This document shows positions 61,915-64,000 of a stretch of 64,000 nt of DNA, in pieces (positions within the stretch are counted from its first letter, which is position 1; each line of letters starts with the position of its first letter). The translations under genes were made by a program, and so were the position numbers. The notes below the pieces were generated by a model, which searched no databases, was not told the origin of the DNA, and saw nothing but the letters and a program-made list of their open reading frames with translations. Location of the stretch: positions 2,322,339 through 2,386,338 of the forward strand of contig NZ_KI912268.1 of the NCBI RefSeq assembly GCF_000242615.2, in the 5' to 3' direction. The DNA is from Holophaga foetida DSM 6591 (GTDB lineage Bacteria; Acidobacteriota; Holophagae; Holophagales; Holophagaceae).

Positions 61915-63176
61915 AGAGAAAAGCCTATGATGCCGTGGTGATCGGCGCGGGACCGGCGGGCCTCCTGGCGGCGGGACGGGCGGCCATGCTGGGCGCCAGC
62001 GTGCTGCTGCTGGAGAAGATGGAGAAGCCCGCCCGCAAGCTGAGAATCACCGGGAAAGGGCGGGCCAACATCACCAACATGAAGCCCCTGGAGGACTACC
62101 TCAAGGAGATCCATCCCGAGCCGAGATTCCTGCGCCAGGCCTTCGCGTCCTTCTTCAACCAGGACCTCGTGGCCCTGTTGAACGGGATGGGGCTCGAGAC
62201 CAAGACGGAGCGAGGCGAACGGGTCTTCCCCGTCAGTGACAAGGCCTGGGATGTCGCGGAAGCCCTGGTCGCATGGGCCAAGCAGCAAGGGGTGGAGATC
62301 ATCCACCACGCGCGGGTGGAGAACCTGATCCTCGAGGAGGACCGCTTCGTCGGCGTCATGGTCGCGGGACCCGGCGCCCCGGAGAGGATCGACGCCACGT
62401 GCGGCATTGTGGCCACCGGCGGCCAGTCCTATCCCGCCACGGGTTCGACGGGAGACGGCTTCCGCTTCGCCGGACAGGCCGGGCACCGGATCGAGCCCCT
62501 CAGGCCCTCCCTGGTGGGCATCGAGACGCACCCAGCCTGGCCGGGTGCCCGGGGTTTGAGCCTCAGGAACATCCAGATGACCCTTTGGATCGATGGAAAG
62601 AAGCAGGGAACGGAGTTCGGAGAGGCCGAATTCACCGAGAAGGGGCTCGATGGCCCCATCGTCCTGAAGCTGAGCCGGAGGATTGTCGACGCCAGAGCCG
62701 CTGGCCGGAAGGTCGAAGTGAGCCTCGACCTGAAACCGGCCCTCGACCCCCAGAAGCTTGAGGCGAGACTGCAACGGGAGATCGAGAAACGCGGAAGCGG
62801 CACCTGCGGGGATCTGCTGAGGGCGCTCCTGCCTCCCCAGCTCATCGAGGTTTACGCTCGGGCCCTCGGGCAGTCCCCCGCCGCCCCGGCGGCCCGGTTC
62901 ACGGGGCCGATCCGGAAGAAGCTCCTGCTTCTCCTCAAGGAACTGCGCTTCGAGGTCGTCGGCCACGGCGGATGGGAGCGGGCCATCGTCACCGCTGGCG
63001 GCGTGTCGCTCAAGGAGATCGACCCCAAGACCATGGCATCCAGGAAGGTCGAAAACCTCTATTTCGCGGGGGAGCTGGTGGACCTGGACGCCAATACCGG
63101 GGGATTCAACCTCCAGATCGCCTTCTCCACGGGCTGGCTGGCGGGAGAGTCCGCCGCCCGGAAGCTTGCCCTTTAG
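61911..63176 (+). CDS. FAD-dependent oxidoreductase, HI0933/YhiN family
   Basis: A 421-aa flavoprotein. GTG 61911 overlaps the U32 stop by 4 bp. FAD-binding AVVIGAGPAGLLAAGRAAMLGASVLLLEK (residues 8-36), KLRITGKGRANITN and ATGGQSYPATGSTGDG are diagnostic. The C-terminal GELVDLDANTGGFNLQIAFSTGW closes the FAD site. Function unknown beyond redox. Coupling to the RlhA-like gene suggests a linked role. Confidence 0.9.
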   Translation: MKRKAYDAVVIGAGPAGLLAAGRAAMLGASVLLLEKMEKPARKLRITGKGRANITNMKPLEDYLKEIHPEPRFLRQAFASFFNQDLVALLNGMGLETKTERGERVFPVSDKAWDVAEALVAWAKQQGVEIIHHARVENLILEEDRFVGVMVAGPGAPERIDATCGIVATGGQSYPATGSTGDGFRFAGQAGHRIEPLRPSLVGIETHPAWPGARGLSLRNIQMTLWIDGKKQGTEFGEAEFTEKGLDGPIVLKLSRRIVDARAAGRKVEVSLDLKPALDPQKLEARLQREIEKRGSGTCGDLLRALLPPQLIEVYARALGQSPAAPAARFTGPIRKKLLLLLKELRFEVVGHGGWERAIVTAGGVSLKEIDPKTMASRKVENLYFAGELVDLDANTGGFNLQIAFSTGWLAGESAARKLAL

Positions 63177-63601
63177 CCTCCGTGCAGGAACCTGTGCAGC
63201 CTTGCCAGGATGCCGTGCTCCACCCCGGCCAGCGCATTGATCTCCCCGGCGTCCAGCCAGACCCCTCCGCACTGGGTGCATCGGTCCACGGAGACGCCAT
63301 GTTCCTGCACCTCCTCCAGCTCAACGTGGCAGCGGGGACAGCGCTGGTGCGAGAGGGCCTGCCTCTCCGCCAGCTCCCCCGGGGTAGCCGCCCGGAGCCG
63401 TTCCCTGGCCTGGATCCATCGGGTGTTGAGTTCCTCACTGAGGAGCATCCCCTTCTTCGCCCGCTCGACCGCCTCCAGTTCACCCTTGTCGAGCCAGATC
63501 CCATCGCAGCTGGAGCACTGGTCGATGCGGATCGTCTGGTAGCAGAATTCCAGCAGTTCCATCCCACACTTGGGGCAGTAGCCCTGATCTCGCGCGTCCA
63601 T
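63173..63601 (-). CDS. Zinc-ribbon protein (zf-TFIIB type)
   Basis: A 142-aa protein. The start at 63601 uses GGAGGG; longer in-frame starts add non-homologous residues. Two zinc ribbons: YCPKCGMELLEF...IDQCSSCDGIWLDKGELE and RCPRCHVELEEV...VDRCTQCGGVWLDAGEI. The doubled CxxC...CxxC-GxWLDxGE motif is characteristic. Function unknown. Convergent, 4-bp overlap with the flavoprotein gene. Confidence 0.87.
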   Translation of the reverse strand: MDARDQGYCPKCGMELLEFCYQTIRIDQCSSCDGIWLDKGELEAVERAKKGMLLSEELNTRWIQARERLRAATPGELAERQALSHQRCPRCHVELEEVQEHGVSVDRCTQCGGVWLDAGEINALAGVEHGILARLHRFLHGG

Positions 63602-63734
63602 GGCATCCCTCCGGGGGTCAACCTGACACAGGTATGATCGGGCTTTCCCTGAGGTTTCCTGATTATCGGCCCGCACCCGGGGCAGTCATGCTTCCATGGA
63701 TGTGGCGGCCCTCTCCGCCGAGAGAGAGCTCCCC

Positions 63735-63854
63735 ATGGTAGATACCAGCCATACCGATCCCCTGCACGGCGTCACGCTGGAGCAAGTCGTAACGCGTCTG
63801 GTGGAGCACCACGGATGGGAAGAGCTGGGCCGTCTCATCGAGATCCGCTGTTGA
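63735..63854 (+). CDS. VF530-like protein, truncated
   Basis: A 39-aa ORF whose sequence DPLHGVTLEQVVTRLVEHHG and WEELGRLIEIRC matches the first half of the VF530 (DUF2132) DNA-binding family, normally 70-80 aa. A TGA follows the Cys of IRC where the family has IRCF..., and no continuation is seen in the other frames. Either a true short form or a remnant of a longer gene. Confidence 0.6.
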   Translation: MVDTSHTDPLHGVTLEQVVTRLVEHHGWEELGRLIEIRC

Positions 63855-64000
63855 ACGAAGCCGCTCCGCGGCGGGGGTGGCGCCGTGTGGCGGGCCCGCG
63901 CAGTAAGAAAGCTAGCAATTCCATGTAAATGAAGGCTCCTTGGTCATCGCGATGTTGACGCATCGCCAGACGACTGTCAAGCGACATGAAAATTAACCCA
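63855..64000. other. Window end, no feature
   Basis: 146 bp after the VF530-like stop; no ORF, repeat or promoter recognised. Confidence 0.4.

Overview
The window is high-GC, densely packed DNA from a Gram-negative, probably motile bacterium. The signs are lipoprotein and envelope genes, an MCP, PilZ and HD-GYP c-di-GMP proteins, a pseudopilin-like gene, a Ser/Thr kinase fused to a beta-helix, and an FYDLN-acid protein. This mix fits Acidobacteriota, class Holophagae (Geothrix/Holophaga-like), but that is inference: the window has no rRNA.

1-15 kb: the 3' part of dnaK, then dnaJ, an alpha/beta hydrolase, cmk, an acyl-CoA ligase, a small HEAGH membrane protein, an HU-type protein, moaA, pth, two cold-shock genes with long leaders, a GAF/HD-GYP protein, a pseudopilin-like protein, a PBP4-type carboxypeptidase and a stand-alone receiver. 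15-30 kb: rlmN with a 44-aa ORF and ftsE, a DUF2325 gene with a Fur-box-like palindrome between its -35 and -10, an MCP, a lytic transglycosylase, ychF, a PilZ protein, the kinase/beta-helix protein, an adenosine-deaminase-like gene, tRNA-Arg(TCG), tRNA-Leu(TAG), tig, mogA and hsp20. 30-49 kb: rplY, ppk1, an Mrp/ApbC carrier, a large TPR protein, cdd, a DUF58 protein, ribE, a binding-protein/histidine-kinase operon, an M16 peptidase, and a five-gene operon of an M1 peptidase with two ABC-2 exporters.

49.2-58.7 kb is the accessory block. It starts directly after initiator tRNA-fMet(CAT). It holds an AbiEi/AbiEii-like pair with a perfect operator-like palindrome at the first gene's start, a DNA-binding-type gene broken by two single-base shifts, and, divergent from that gene, a tight cassette of a DUF1016 PDDEXK nuclease and a TOTE-type primase-helicase, followed by a SWIM/SNF2 helicase. 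This is the best candidate in the window for an uncharacterised defence or conflict system. No integrase and no right-hand attachment repeat were seen.

58.9-64 kb returns to housekeeping genes: a Cys-rich mini-ORF, a shortened Host_attach-like protein, a YbaK-type deacylase, an RlhA-like U32 protein translationally coupled to a YhiN-type flavoprotein, a zinc-ribbon protein and a truncated VF530 homologue.
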